NCBI RefSeq assembly: GCF_003994475.1
Contig: NZ_RZNY01000004.1
Span: 1 to 64,000 of the forward strand
Source of the DNA: Paenibacillus anaericanus
GTDB taxonomy: Bacteria > Bacillota > Bacilli > Paenibacillales > Paenibacillaceae
Length of the DNA: 64,000 nt
Direction: 5' to 3'
Part shown: piece by piece, positions 56,765-64,000 of the stretch
Numbering within the stretch: the first letter of the stretch is position 1
How the letters are laid out: each line of letters begins with the position of its first letter
Translations under genes and position numbers: made by a program
Notes under the pieces: model-generated
What the model saw: only the letters and a program-made list of their open reading frames with translations
What the model was told of the DNA's origin: nothing
The model's database searches: none

Positions 56765-58228
56765 GTGATTGAGAAACTAAAAGGAAACTGGTTTTTTAAC
56801 GTGAAGGGGGATGTTCTGGCAGGTATAGTTGTTGCTTTGGCACTGATTCCTGAGGCTATCGCATTCTCGATTATTGCCGGGGTAGACCCTATGGTTGGCC
56901 TTTATGCCTCTTTTTGTATTGCAGTCATCATTGCTTTTGTCGGCGGACGTCCAGGAATGATTTCAGCAGCTACCGGGGCTATGGCTCTACTTATGGTTCC
57001 GTTGGTCAAAGAACATGGACTTCAATACTTGCTTGCGGCTACCATATTAACTGGAATTATTCAATTATTGTTCGGTGTTTTCAAGATTGCCAAACTGATG
57101 AAATTTATTCCGAGACCCGTCATGATTGGCTTTGTGAATTCTTTGGCCATCCTGATTTTTTTGGCCCAAGTTCCTCACATTTGGGGGATTTCCGTAATGA
57201 CATACGTTTTCGTTGCGGTCACGTTGGCAATTGTGTATCTTGTTCCATTGATCTTCAGAGCGATCCCCGCGCCTCTCATTGCTATACTTGTATTAACCGC
57301 GGTGGCTATCCTCTCAGGTATTGATCTAAGAACAGTTGGAGATTTGGGGATTATCAAACAAGAGTTGCCATCATTTTTTATTCCGGATGTACCCTTAAAT
57401 TTTGAAACCCTCCAGATCATATTTCCATATTCCATAGCACTTGCGATTGTAGGGCTACTGGAATCTTTGTTGACCGCCTCTATTGTCGACGATATGACCG
57501 GTACGGAGAGCGATAAGAATCGGGAAGCTAGAGGACAGGGGGTCGCCAATATGATAACTGGCTTCTTCGGTGGTATGGCAGGATGCGCTATGATCGGACA
57601 ATCGGTTATCAACGTAAAATCGGGTGGAAGAAGCAGATTGTCAACATTGGTTGCCGGTGGGTTCCTGATGTTTCTTATTCTTGTCCTAGGGGATTGGGTG
57701 GTACAAATCCCGATGCCGGTTTTGGTAGGTATCATGATCATGGTATCGATCGGAACCTTTGACTGGTCTTCCTTTGCCTATTTAAGAAAAGCACCAAGAA
57801 CAGATGCGGCTGTCATGCTGGTCACTGTCATCATTGTTGTAGCCACACATGACTTATCCAAAGGAGTCATCGCCGGGGTTATTTTAAGCGCAATCTTCTT
57901 TGTCTCAAAGATATCCAACATCAAAGTTTTAAAGCGGCAAGACAACGATACTATTGTATTTGAATTGGAAGGACAACTGTTCTTTGCCTCTGTGGATGGA
58001 TTCGTTGATGCCTTTGATTTCACGGCCACAGATTCCCATATTATCATCGACTTCTCAAATGCTCATATTTGGGATGATTCTGCTGTTGGTGCTATTGACA
58101 AGGTAGTCATCAAATACCGGGAAAACCATAATAAGGTCACAGTCAGAGGCTTAAATGCCTCCAGTAAAAAAATGGTGGATAAACTGGCGATCTATAATGA
58201 TGCTAATGCAAAGTTAAGTGCACACTAA
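56765..58228 (+). CDS. SulP family anion transporter with STAS domain
   Basis: A 487-residue membrane protein with about 10-12 helices. The SulP N-terminus [20 protein letters not shown] is followed by the [15 protein letters not shown] region, and a C-terminal STAS domain spans about 385-485 ([14 protein letters not shown]). It probably transports sulfate or bicarbonate with Na+ or H+. I chose the GTG at 56765, 6 nt after GGTGGAG, over the GTG at 56753. A UspA gene follows within 26 nt, a common pairing for bacterial SulP transporters. Confidence 0.85.
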   Translation: MIEKLKGNWFFNVKGDVLAGIVVALALIPEAIAFSIIAGVDPMVGLYASFCIAVIIAFVGGRPGMISAATGAMALLMVPLVKEHGLQYLLAATILTGIIQLLFGVFKIAKLMKFIPRPVMIGFVNSLAILIFLAQVPHIWGISVMTYVFVAVTLAIVYLVPLIFRAIPAPLIAILVLTAVAILSGIDLRTVGDLGIIKQELPSFFIPDVPLNFETLQIIFPYSIALAIVGLLESLLTASIVDDMTGTESDKNREARGQGVANMITGFFGGMAGCAMIGQSVINVKSGGRSRLSTLVAGGFLMFLILVLGDWVVQIPMPVLVGIMIMVSIGTFDWSSFAYLRKAPRTDAAVMLVTVIIVVATHDLSKGVIAGVILSAIFFVSKISNIKVLKRQDNDTIVFELEGQLFFASVDGFVDAFDFTATDSHIIIDFSNAHIWDDSAVGAIDKVVIKYRENHNKVTVRGLNASSKKMVDKLAIYNDANAKLSAH

Positions 58229-58253
58229 TCTGTTTTCAGGAGTGAATGATGAT

Positions 58254-58673
58254 ATGTATAACCGAATAGTTTTGGCTGTAGATGGGTCGGAGAATTCGCT
58301 AAGAGCTACAAAAGAAGCGGTGAAACTGGTGTCTTTAACTCCCGGATGTCATATTGAAGTAATTACAGTGGTGGACTTCTCTAAATCAAAGAGCGAAATT
58401 TTGCATACACAAGGAAAAGAAGAACTCGAGCTGAAAAGACGGAAAAAACTGGCGACCGTCGAAGAAATACTGAAGCAGGGAATGGTGGAGTATACGTTAA
58501 AATTCCTTCATGGAGAGCCGGGTCCGACAATCATTGATTATGCCAACAAGAAAAAGGTTGAAATGGTCATTATCGGCTGCCGGGGGTTAAATACGCTGCA
58601 AGAGATGGTTCTTGGAAGCGTCAGCCATAAGGTTGTGAAACGTGTTAACTGCCCTGTACTGATCGTAAAATAG
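58254..58673 (+). CDS. Universal stress protein (UspA family)
   Basis: A 139-residue single-domain UspA protein: N-terminal IVLAVDGSENSLRA with the nucleotide-contacting aspartate, and C-terminal IIGCRGLNTLQEMVLGSVSH followed by CPVLIVK (the ATP-binding G-x2-G-x9-G-S type). AGGAGTG precedes the ATG at 58254; the frame opens earlier at 58218 inside the transporter gene. It probably regulates or responds with the SulP transporter. Confidence 0.88.
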   Translation: MYNRIVLAVDGSENSLRATKEAVKLVSLTPGCHIEVITVVDFSKSKSEILHTQGKEELELKRRKKLATVEEILKQGMVEYTLKFLHGEPGPTIIDYANKKKVEMVIIGCRGLNTLQEMVLGSVSHKVVKRVNCPVLIVK

Positions 58674-58698
58674 CGGGAAGACACCATAATTTATTATA

Positions 58699-58735
58699 AA
58701 AATCCAATCCCACAATAATGGGGGTTGGATTTTTT
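58699..58735 (+). terminator. Intrinsic terminator after uspA
   Basis: AAAATCCAATCCCAC pairs with TGGGGGTTGGATTTT, followed by TT. Confidence 0.85.
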
Positions 58736-58929
58736 AATAATTGAAATCAAACCGATAATTCATCTCTGATGCCTAAATAAGAACGTTCACTAATTGATAA
58801 AAAAGTAGTTGTCGAATGGAGTATCAGGGAAAAAGACACTGAAATAATCGACTAATTTTCTTAAATCAAATCTACCGTGTTTATAATCCATAAGCCGCAC
58901 AAGACCAACAACCCTATTTTAAGACTTTA

Positions 58930-59439
58930 TTATCTTTGAACATCCAACAACAGCTTCTCCATAATCATCACATCAATATATTGGTCATCCATAATTCCCT
59001 GTTTCTCAAAGACACCTACTTCGCGGTAGCCCATCTTCTTATACAATCCTTGGCCTAATTGATTAAACGAAAATGTAAATAACACAATCTTCCGAAATCC
59101 ATTCTCTTGTGCTTTGATTTCCAAAGCACGTAGGAGGGAGCTACCCATGCCCTTCCCACGATAATCACGGTCAATATATATGGAAAGATCAGCAACACCA
59201 TCGTAAGCACAGCGGTGTGAATAAGGATTTAATGACGACCAACCAATGATCTGATGATTCAGCATTGCTACCAAAACACTAAACCTTCCTTGATGATCTT
59301 GAAACCATTTTTTCATATAGGGTATATCTTTTGTATCCGTTTCAAGAGTAGCTTCTCGATCCTCGATACCCTGATTGTATATGCGAAGAATGTCTTCGAT
59401 GTCATCCTCGGTGGCTACACGTACTATAGTATTATTCAT
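58930..59439 (-). CDS. arsN1: GNAT acetyltransferase, ArsN1-like (arsinothricin/phosphinothricin)
   Basis: A 169-residue GNAT enzyme of the phosphinothricin acetyltransferase (PAT)/ArsN1 group. The acetyl-CoA motif is IYIDRDYRGKGMGSSLL (about 86-102), with WSSLNPYSHRCAYDGVADLS before it and the C-terminal LYKKMGYREVGVFEKQG. Its position directly behind arsM favours ArsN1, which acetylates the arsenic antibiotic arsinothricin, over a plain phosphinothricin enzyme, but sequence alone does not settle this. The ATG at 59439 follows GGAGGATGG. The spacing to the arsM stop is 30 nt, so it is one operon. Confidence 0.78.
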   Translation of the reverse strand: MNNTIVRVATEDDIEDILRIYNQGIEDREATLETDTKDIPYMKKWFQDHQGRFSVLVAMLNHQIIGWSSLNPYSHRCAYDGVADLSIYIDRDYRGKGMGSSLLRALEIKAQENGFRKIVLFTFSFNQLGQGLYKKMGYREVGVFEKQGIMDDQYIDVMIMEKLLLDVQR

Positions 59440-59469
59440 AGTGACCATCCTCCATAGAAAAGCTTGTTA

Positions 59470-60273
59470 TTAAGGTTTATTCGCTTTGATTACTGCAGAA
59501 ACGATATAGTTATCTACGTTCGCGCCTGGAACCCAATCTTTAATAAATGATTTAGATTCATCTTTAGGCTCAATCGAGATGTTATTAAAACCACTGCATT
59601 GTAGCATAGCTTTGAGTTCCTCAATGGAGGATGCACCAGAAATACATCCGGAATATAATTCATTCAAATCATTTTTAATCTCAGGTGGAAGTTCAGCTGT
59701 TGTAACAATATCTGAAATAGCTAGGCGACCACCAGGTTGAAGTACGCGAAATGCTTCATTAAATACTTGTTGCTTATCTGGTGATAAGTTAATAACACAG
59801 TTGGAGATAATGACGTTTACAATTTGATCCGCAATAGGAAGGTACTCGATTTCTCCCAAACGGAATTCCGTGTTTACAACTCCGGATTTGCCGGCATTGC
59901 TTCGGGCACGACTGACCATCTCCGGAGTCATATCCACTCCTATAACATGACCCGTTTCACTAACTTGACGTGCGGCTAAGAAACAATCGAATCCGCCACC
60001 ACTCCCAAGATCTAATACAACTTCACCTGATTTTAATTCAGCGATAGCTTGGGGATTGCCGCAGCCTAGCCCTAGGTTTGCCCCCTCAGGAACGGCAGAT
60101 AACTCTTCGCTTGAATAACCTAACTTGTTAGAAATAGCATTGAAATCTGTAGGTGTATCACAGCAGCTATCAGTGGAACAACAAGAATTATTGGTTTCCG
60201 TTATTTGAACTGCAACTTGTTTGTACCGAAGTCGAACATTTTGGCGGATCTCATCATTCGTAAGTTTTTTCAA
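59470..60273 (-). CDS. arsM: Arsenite methyltransferase ArsM
   Basis: A 267-residue class I SAM methyltransferase. All three arsenite-binding cysteines of ArsM are present: LGLGCGNP, SNCVINLS and SGCISGA. The SAM motif is VLDLGSGGGFDC. Extra cysteine pairs occur near the N-terminus (SCC, SCC at about 30-38). It methylates As(III) to mono- and dimethyl forms. I chose the TTG at 60273, 8 nt after GAGGAG, since the GTG at 60282 overlaps that site. It lies in an operon marR-arsM-arsN1, with a possible operator at 60555. Confidence 0.92.
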   Translation of the reverse strand: MKKLTNDEIRQNVRLRYKQVAVQITETNNSCCSTDSCCDTPTDFNAISNKLGYSSEELSAVPEGANLGLGCGNPQAIAELKSGEVVLDLGSGGGFDCFLAARQVSETGHVIGVDMTPEMVSRARSNAGKSGVVNTEFRLGEIEYLPIADQIVNVIISNCVINLSPDKQQVFNEAFRVLQPGGRLAISDIVTTAELPPEIKNDLNELYSGCISGASSIEELKAMLQCSGFNNISIEPKDESKSFIKDWVPGANVDNYIVSAVIKANKP

Positions 60274-60328
60274 GATAAGCACTCCTCGTTGAATTATTTA
60301 AATAATTAATATTACTGACTTTAGTGAA

Positions 60329-60514
60329 TTAAATTGTTAAGCAGCAAGGAACGCTCGACAGAATAGGTTGCTTACGTGAGAACTTGGTAGGGAAATTGAA
60401 TATTGCTGATTTAATTCTACCTTTAGGAGATCTCCATGATTTTTGATCCATTTTTTGAATTTCCATCTCCCGATAATTCATTAAATATTCAGCAACGTAA
60501 AAATTTTCATACAT
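60329..60514 (-). CDS. Possible small protein between marR and arsM
   Basis: A 61-codon frame beginning MYENFYVAEYLMNYREMEIQ with GGGGGC before the ATG. The N-terminal part looks like the short AEYLM..RE..I proteins sometimes seen in Firmicutes, but the C-terminal half is not convincing. It may be a truncated or frameshifted small gene. Confidence 0.35.
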   Translation of the reverse strand: MYENFYVAEYLMNYREMEIQKMDQKSWRSPKGRIKSAIFNFPTKFSRKQPILSSVPCCLTI

Positions 60515-60554
60515 CTAAATGCCCCCTAAATTGATTATTTTACATGTTAATAAT

Positions 60555-60569
60555 GTTGCAATTTACAAC
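60555..60569. promoter_or_regulatory. Candidate MarR operator before arsM
   Basis: GTTGCAATTTACAAC has GTTG and CAAC arms. It is nearly the same as the site before marR (61077) and the one at 51986. Confidence 0.55.
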
Positions 60570-60591
60570 TATAGTATAGTAAGGGGAGAGA

Positions 60592-61041
60592 CTACCCCGT
60601 TACTGGAGAACAACACTTACTTGATTTACCCATAGCCTCATTAAATAGCATTACAGAACGCAGCAGTGTTTCTTTTTCAAATTCGGTCATTTTAGAAAAA
60701 GCATCATTCAGATACTCGTTCATTTGCGTGTCTATAGTAGTAGCGACATACTTTCCTTCTGCAGTTAGTGAAAGGGTATGAACTCTTCGATCAGTAGGAT
60801 CAGCTGTTTTCTTAACTAATTTTAATTTGATTAAAGATTGAACTTGGCGGCTAAATGTTGTTATGTCCGTCCCAAGCGTATCTGAAATCTGTTGCATAGA
60901 AGGTTTGTGCTGACGATCAATTTCATAAAGGATGTGACTTTGGACCAATGTAATATCACAACCACCAACACTACAACAATTTTTGTTAAGTAGACCAAAA
61001 CGACGGGTCATAATTTGAAATAACTCGCGAGCATTATCCAT
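60592..61041 (-). CDS. MarR-family regulator with cysteine motifs, arsM-linked
   Basis: A 149-residue regulator. The winged helix is SMQQISDTLGTDITTFSRQV and the wing is TADPTDRRVHTLSLTAEGK. The N-terminal cysteines NKNCCSVGGC (about 21-30) and the C-terminal KCCSPVTG are not part of ordinary MarR proteins. They mirror those of the MarR at 52990 and suggest binding of As(III). The ATG at 61041 follows GAGGTGA. It is the first gene of the unit with arsM and arsN1, although 318 nt separate it from arsM. Confidence 0.83.
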   Translation of the reverse strand: MDNARELFQIMTRRFGLLNKNCCSVGGCDITLVQSHILYEIDRQHKPSMQQISDTLGTDITTFSRQVQSLIKLKLVKKTADPTDRRVHTLSLTAEGKYVATTIDTQMNEYLNDAFSKMTEFEKETLLRSVMLFNEAMGKSSKCCSPVTG

Positions 61042-61076
61042 TGATATCACCTCATAATTCATTTATAACTCTAATT

Positions 61077-61091
61077 GTTGTAAAATGCAAG
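61077..61091. promoter_or_regulatory. Candidate MarR operator before marR
   Basis: GTTGTAAAATGCAAG, whose reverse complement CTTGCATTTTACAAC matches the site at 60555 at 13 of 15 positions. It lies 36 nt upstream of the marR start. Confidence 0.55.
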
Positions 61092-61227
61092 TATAATAAA
61101 ATTCTAATTTTTCTTTTAATGTGTTTTTCGGACCAAACGAAGCATTCATTACTTGTGATTGCTAATGTTGATTAATTCATATCAAAAAAGGAAAGGATGA
61201 TTCTAAAACTGGAAAGGTAGATCCATT

Positions 61228-62055
61228 ATGCATACATTGTGGAAAGGTGCATTAAGTTTTGGGCTAGTATATCTCCCAGTAAAGCTGCATTCTGCAACTG
61301 AGGATAAAGATATCACTATGAAACAAATTCACCGAATATGTAGTTCACCAATATCTTTACACAAAACGTGTAATCAGTGTAATAAGGATGTCGCATCTGA
61401 AGATCTTGTTAAGGGCTATGAATTTCAGAAGAACCAATATATCCTTTTTGAAAAAGAAGAGTTAGACCAGCTGCTCCCAGATTCAAATAAAGAAATAAAA
61501 ATTATGGACTTTGTGAGTATTGATGAAATTGATCCGATTTATTTTCAGAAAACATATTATCTATCCCCTGATAGCAGAGCTGATAAAGGTTACACTCTCT
61601 TAATGGAAGCTTTAAAGACGACTAGCAAGATAGGTATATGTAAGGTGTCAATTCGTGCTAAAAGCAGTCTAGGGGCTATTAGGGTCATTAACAACTGTCT
61701 TGTATTAGAGACTCTTTATTACTCCGATGAAATCAGACCAATTCAAGATGTTCCTAATATTCAGACAGATCCTGTTGTTGATCCTAAGGAGTTATCTATG
61801 GCGCAATCCATAGTGCAACATCTCTCAGTTGCATTTGAGCCTACGAAATATCAGGATGATTATAGAAACCAACTAAACGATGTAATCAACAAAAAAATTC
61901 AAGGTGATCAAATTCAATATTCGGTTATTCAGCAGAAGAATAATGTATTAGATCTTATGTCTGCTCTTCAGGCAAGTCTTGACGCTTTAAATCAAAGTAA
62001 GAGTAAAAAAACTATAAAGTCAAAGGGAAAGCGAAAAAAAGAACAAACAGCTTGA
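61228..62055 (+). CDS. ku: Ku protein, non-homologous end joining
   Basis: A 275-residue bacterial Ku. The N-terminal LWKGALSFGLVYLPVKLHSA and the core KGYEFQKNQYILFEKEELD and KTYYLSPDS are typical, and the tail is Lys-rich (SKKTIKSKGKRKKEQ). Ku homodimers bind double-strand ends and recruit LigD, which protects spores and stationary cells. No ligase D gene is in the window. The ribosome site (GGAAAGG) is moderate. A duplicated terminator follows. Confidence 0.92.
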   Translation: MHTLWKGALSFGLVYLPVKLHSATEDKDITMKQIHRICSSPISLHKTCNQCNKDVASEDLVKGYEFQKNQYILFEKEELDQLLPDSNKEIKIMDFVSIDEIDPIYFQKTYYLSPDSRADKGYTLLMEALKTTSKIGICKVSIRAKSSLGAIRVINNCLVLETLYYSDEIRPIQDVPNIQTDPVVDPKELSMAQSIVQHLSVAFEPTKYQDDYRNQLNDVINKKIQGDQIQYSVIQQKNNVLDLMSALQASLDALNQSKSKKTIKSKGKRKKEQTA

Positions 62056-62060
62056 TATTA

Positions 62061-62115
62061 CATAAGATCATCCAAATAAGAGGAGGGACAGGAAATAATT
62101 CCTGTCCCTCTAATT
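62061..62115. terminator. Terminator, duplicated sequence
   Basis: AGAGGGACAGG-type stem (GAGGGACAGG / CCTGTCCCTC) with the leader CATAAGATCATCCAAATAAG, near-identical to 55597-55648. It serves the convergent ku and phosphatase genes. Confidence 0.88.
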
Positions 62116-62123
62116 AATTTAAA

Positions 62124-62561
62124 CTATTTATATAGACGTTCAAGAGTTGCTCGTTGAGCGTCATTAATGGATAGGATGGAACGCGCCTTTTTGGATTTCT
62201 CCTCAGCTTCTTCAATACTTGATACCAAGTTCAACTCCATTAAAACACCGATCGCAACAGCCCCCGTACGTCCACGGCCAGCGCCACAATGAAATGCAAC
62301 TTTTTTTCCTTCGTTGTAAGAAGAAATAACTTCTTGAATCGCTCTATTCATTTGAACTTCTTCCACATCTTGTGAATCATCTTTTAAAGGTACATGAATC
62401 CTAGTGACGTTTGGAAATATTGTGGTATTGGGATCTAACTCAGCACGTAAATCAACCACGACCTCGACACCTTCGTCTTCAATGAGTCGATTCACATCTA
62501 GGGCTCCACACATATAAATATTCGTAACTAGTTCATTGTATGGCTTTTCATTAATTGTCAT
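62124..62561 (-). CDS. Dual-specificity protein phosphatase-like protein
   Basis: A 145-residue protein of the cysteine-based phosphatase superfamily. The P-loop is HCGAGRGRTG (C-x5-R, near 91-100), and a general-acid aspartate is likely in PLKDDSQD (about 67-74). The substrate is unknown. It lies 13 nt after arsA on the same strand and is probably co-transcribed. Similar phosphatase genes accompany ars genes in some Bacillales. AAAGGAGA precedes the ATG. Confidence 0.85.
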   Translation of the reverse strand: MTINEKPYNELVTNIYMCGALDVNRLIEDEGVEVVVDLRAELDPNTTIFPNVTRIHVPLKDDSQDVEEVQMNRAIQEVISSYNEGKKVAFHCGAGRGRTGAVAIGVLMELNLVSSIEEAEEKSKKARSILSINDAQRATLERLYK

Positions 62562-62574
62562 TGTGATTTCTCCT

Positions 62575-64000
62575 TTAATCTTGGATAAGGTGTTCTAATT
62601 GTCTCCAACCGGTAGGCTCTGTTGCTCTCCAGGGAACAAGTACTGTGTACTTCGAATGTTCAGTCACTCTCTGTATCCATTGTTTTTCGGAGATTGCCCG
62701 GCTTTGTAGGACTGGTTCAGATGTTTGAATGTCTTGCCAACTTTGGTTCACAACCCACCATTCAGGTTGAATGCCTGCTCGATTCAAATCGATTTGAAGG
62801 CGCTCAGCTTCCATAACCGGTGTGGCTTCAGGCAATGTGACAATTACCACGTGGGTTTCCTCTGGATTACGTAACCGAGGTAGCAGGTTGCGAACTGAAT
62901 CAGGGATGTTGCCTGTTGAACGTTGAACCTCACGGTGATAAGCCTCTGCTGCGTCTAACAAGAGAAGGGTGTGACCAGTTGGTGCTGTATCAATGACAAC
63001 AAAACCATGGTCTGCTTCCTCTACGATTCGTGCAAATGCTCGAAATACAGCAATTTCTTCGGTACAAGGGGAGGCAAGATCTTCTTTCAGAAGCGCACGA
63101 CCTTCTTCATCCAAGTTCTTCTCGTTCTGCTCCATGATTTCGTTAGAATAGCGTTCTGTTTCCAGTTTAGGATCAATACGACTGACATGTAGGAGTGGGA
63201 ATTTCTGTTCTGTATCGTCACCAAGTGCAAGATTTAGATGTGCTGCAGGGTCTGTTGTCGTCAGATGAACACGATGGCCATGGCTTGCTAAACCGATTGC
63301 TATAGCCGTAGCTACCGTCGTTTTACCCACGCCTCCTTTACCCATAGTCATGATCACACCATTTTGTTTCGTCTTAAGCGCATCCAGTAACTGAGCTAAA
63401 CGTTGTAAATTAGTATCATCATCTAACGATGACATATCCATTTCAGACACAAGATCTTCCTCATTCTCAGTATTAAAAAAACCACGAAGACTTTTGATCC
63501 CCGTAAGACTATACGGCTTTAGCGGTATTTCGTATTTTGGGAATGATTTCAATTCCACTGGGATATTTAAAAGAGTTGTTACTTGTCTACTATGAAAAAT
63601 CTGCGCAATCGGATCATCTGTTTGAGTATGCAAAACGCCATTAATAATGAGGTGTTGATTAGTTATATCCAATTCTAGAAGCTCACTAGACGCCCGAGCA
63701 GCTTCTTGCAACGCAGTACGCTCTGGTCGAGAGACTAAAATCAGAATAGTTTGCTTTGCATCGGATAAAGCTTCAACCGTTTTCGCATACATCTCTTGCT
63801 TATCACCTAAACCTGAAAGAGGACCTAAACAAGAGGCACCACTGATATTCGTATCCATAAAGCCTGACCAAGCTTTTGGTAGCTGCAGCAAGCGCAAAGT
63901 ATGACCAGTAGGTGCCGTATCAAAAACAATATGATCAAATTCGCTCTCATTTGCAGATAATAATCTGGTGAACTCGTCAAAGGCTGCGATTTCAACGGTA
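62575..64000 (-). CDS. arsA: Arsenical pump-driving ATPase ArsA (5' end beyond window)
   Basis: At least 475 C-terminal residues of a two-domain ArsA. The end of the A1 half shows VFDTAPTGHTLRLL near the window edge and SGASCLGPLSGL. The A2 half has the P-loop MGKGGVGKTT, TTDPAAHLNLALG and DTAPTGHTLLLLDAAE. Conserved cysteines in SGASCLG and ASPCTEEIAV are in the position of the metalloid ligands. It drives As(III)/Sb(III) extrusion with ArsB or Acr3, with ArsD as chaperone; those genes would lie upstream outside the window. The reading frame is open to base 64000, so an apparent ATG at 63897 is internal. Confidence 0.92.
   Translation of the reverse strand, partial: TVEIAAFDEFTRLLSANESEFDHIVFDTAPTGHTLRLLQLPKAWSGFMDTNISGASCLGPLSGLGDKQEMYAKTVEALSDAKQTILILVSRPERTALQEAARASSELLELDITNQHLIINGVLHTQTDDPIAQIFHSRQVTTLLNIPVELKSFPKYEIPLKPYSLTGIKSLRGFFNTENEEDLVSEMDMSSLDDDTNLQRLAQLLDALKTKQNGVIMTMGKGGVGKTTVATAIAIGLASHGHRVHLTTTDPAAHLNLALGDDTEQKFPLLHVSRIDPKLETERYSNEIMEQNEKNLDEEGRALLKEDLASPCTEEIAVFRAFARIVEEADHGFVVIDTAPTGHTLLLLDAAEAYHREVQRSTGNIPDSVRNLLPRLRNPEETHVVIVTLPEATPVMEAERLQIDLNRAGIQPEWWVVNQSWQDIQTSEPVLQSRAISEKQWIQRVTEHSKYTVLVPWRATEPTGWRQLEHLIQD

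Noticed and set aside
57175-57741. 188-codon minus-strand frame
   Set aside because: Antisense shadow of the SulP gene with no ribosome site.
62575-63897. ArsA as a complete 440-residue single-domain ATPase starting at 63897
   Set aside because: The same frame continues to the window edge with DTAPTGHTLRLL, the A1-domain signature, so the ATG is internal.

Overview
The window looks like a chromosomal segment of a low-to-mid GC spore-forming Firmicute, most likely Paenibacillus or a close relative. The basis is AT-rich DNA with AGGAGG-type ribosome binding sites, many intrinsic terminators, an S-layer-homology (SLH) glycosidase, and Bacillales families (YitT, YmaF, PaiA, RNase J, Ku, rifampicin phosphotransferase). 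No rRNA, tRNA or CRISPR array was seen. The segment is accessory in character: small transcription units separated by decayed gene fragments, short dispersed repeats and duplicated scraps.

0-18 kb: a DUF5412-type protein with a membrane protein, a DinB protein, a Mn-type cation efflux protein, YitT, an MFS transporter, YmaF, a rifampicin phosphotransferase (rph), GrpB, an EcsC-family protein with a damaged 5' end, a WYL regulator divergent from two small proteins, an esterase behind a MerR-type promoter, a MarR-paiA operon with a palindromic operator, and a LysE exporter. 18-30 kb: RNase J, a five-gene two-component/ABC-2 transporter operon, several frameshifted genes, an aldose epimerase-like protein, a class-C beta-lactamase-like hydrolase and a Tn554-like transposon remnant.

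30-35 kb: a tandemly duplicated response regulator / DUF885 / histidine kinase module. Copy one keeps the regulator and kinase, and copy two keeps the DUF885 protein. The missing parts survive as short in-place remnants. 35-43 kb: an SLH-anchored NagZ-like glycosidase, a ketopantoate-reductase-like gene divergent from a TetR regulator and bracketed by a direct repeat, a cluster of 22-bp repeats resembling transposon-end or iteron sites, and a run of very small protein genes.

43-52 kb: a probable defence and competition island. It holds a secreted polymorphic-toxin type 44 protein with a DUF5412 membrane partner, a restriction-endonuclease-like protein, two small secreted proteins, an IS3 orfA remnant, and a complete two-gene Gabija-type system (gajA-gajB). 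52-64 kb: two arsenic-flavoured units. The first (SAM methyltransferase, MarR, flavin monooxygenase) is broken by a nonsense codon and two frameshifts. The second (marR, arsM, arsN1-like) is intact, and arsA with a dual-specificity phosphatase lies at the right edge. Both MarR regulators carry CC...C and terminal CC cysteine motifs, and a shared GTTGCAAWTWACAAC-like site lies upstream of both units, which suggests one regulon. A SulP transporter with UspA, a serine-recombinase homologue lacking the usual serine, a cupin and Ku complete this part.
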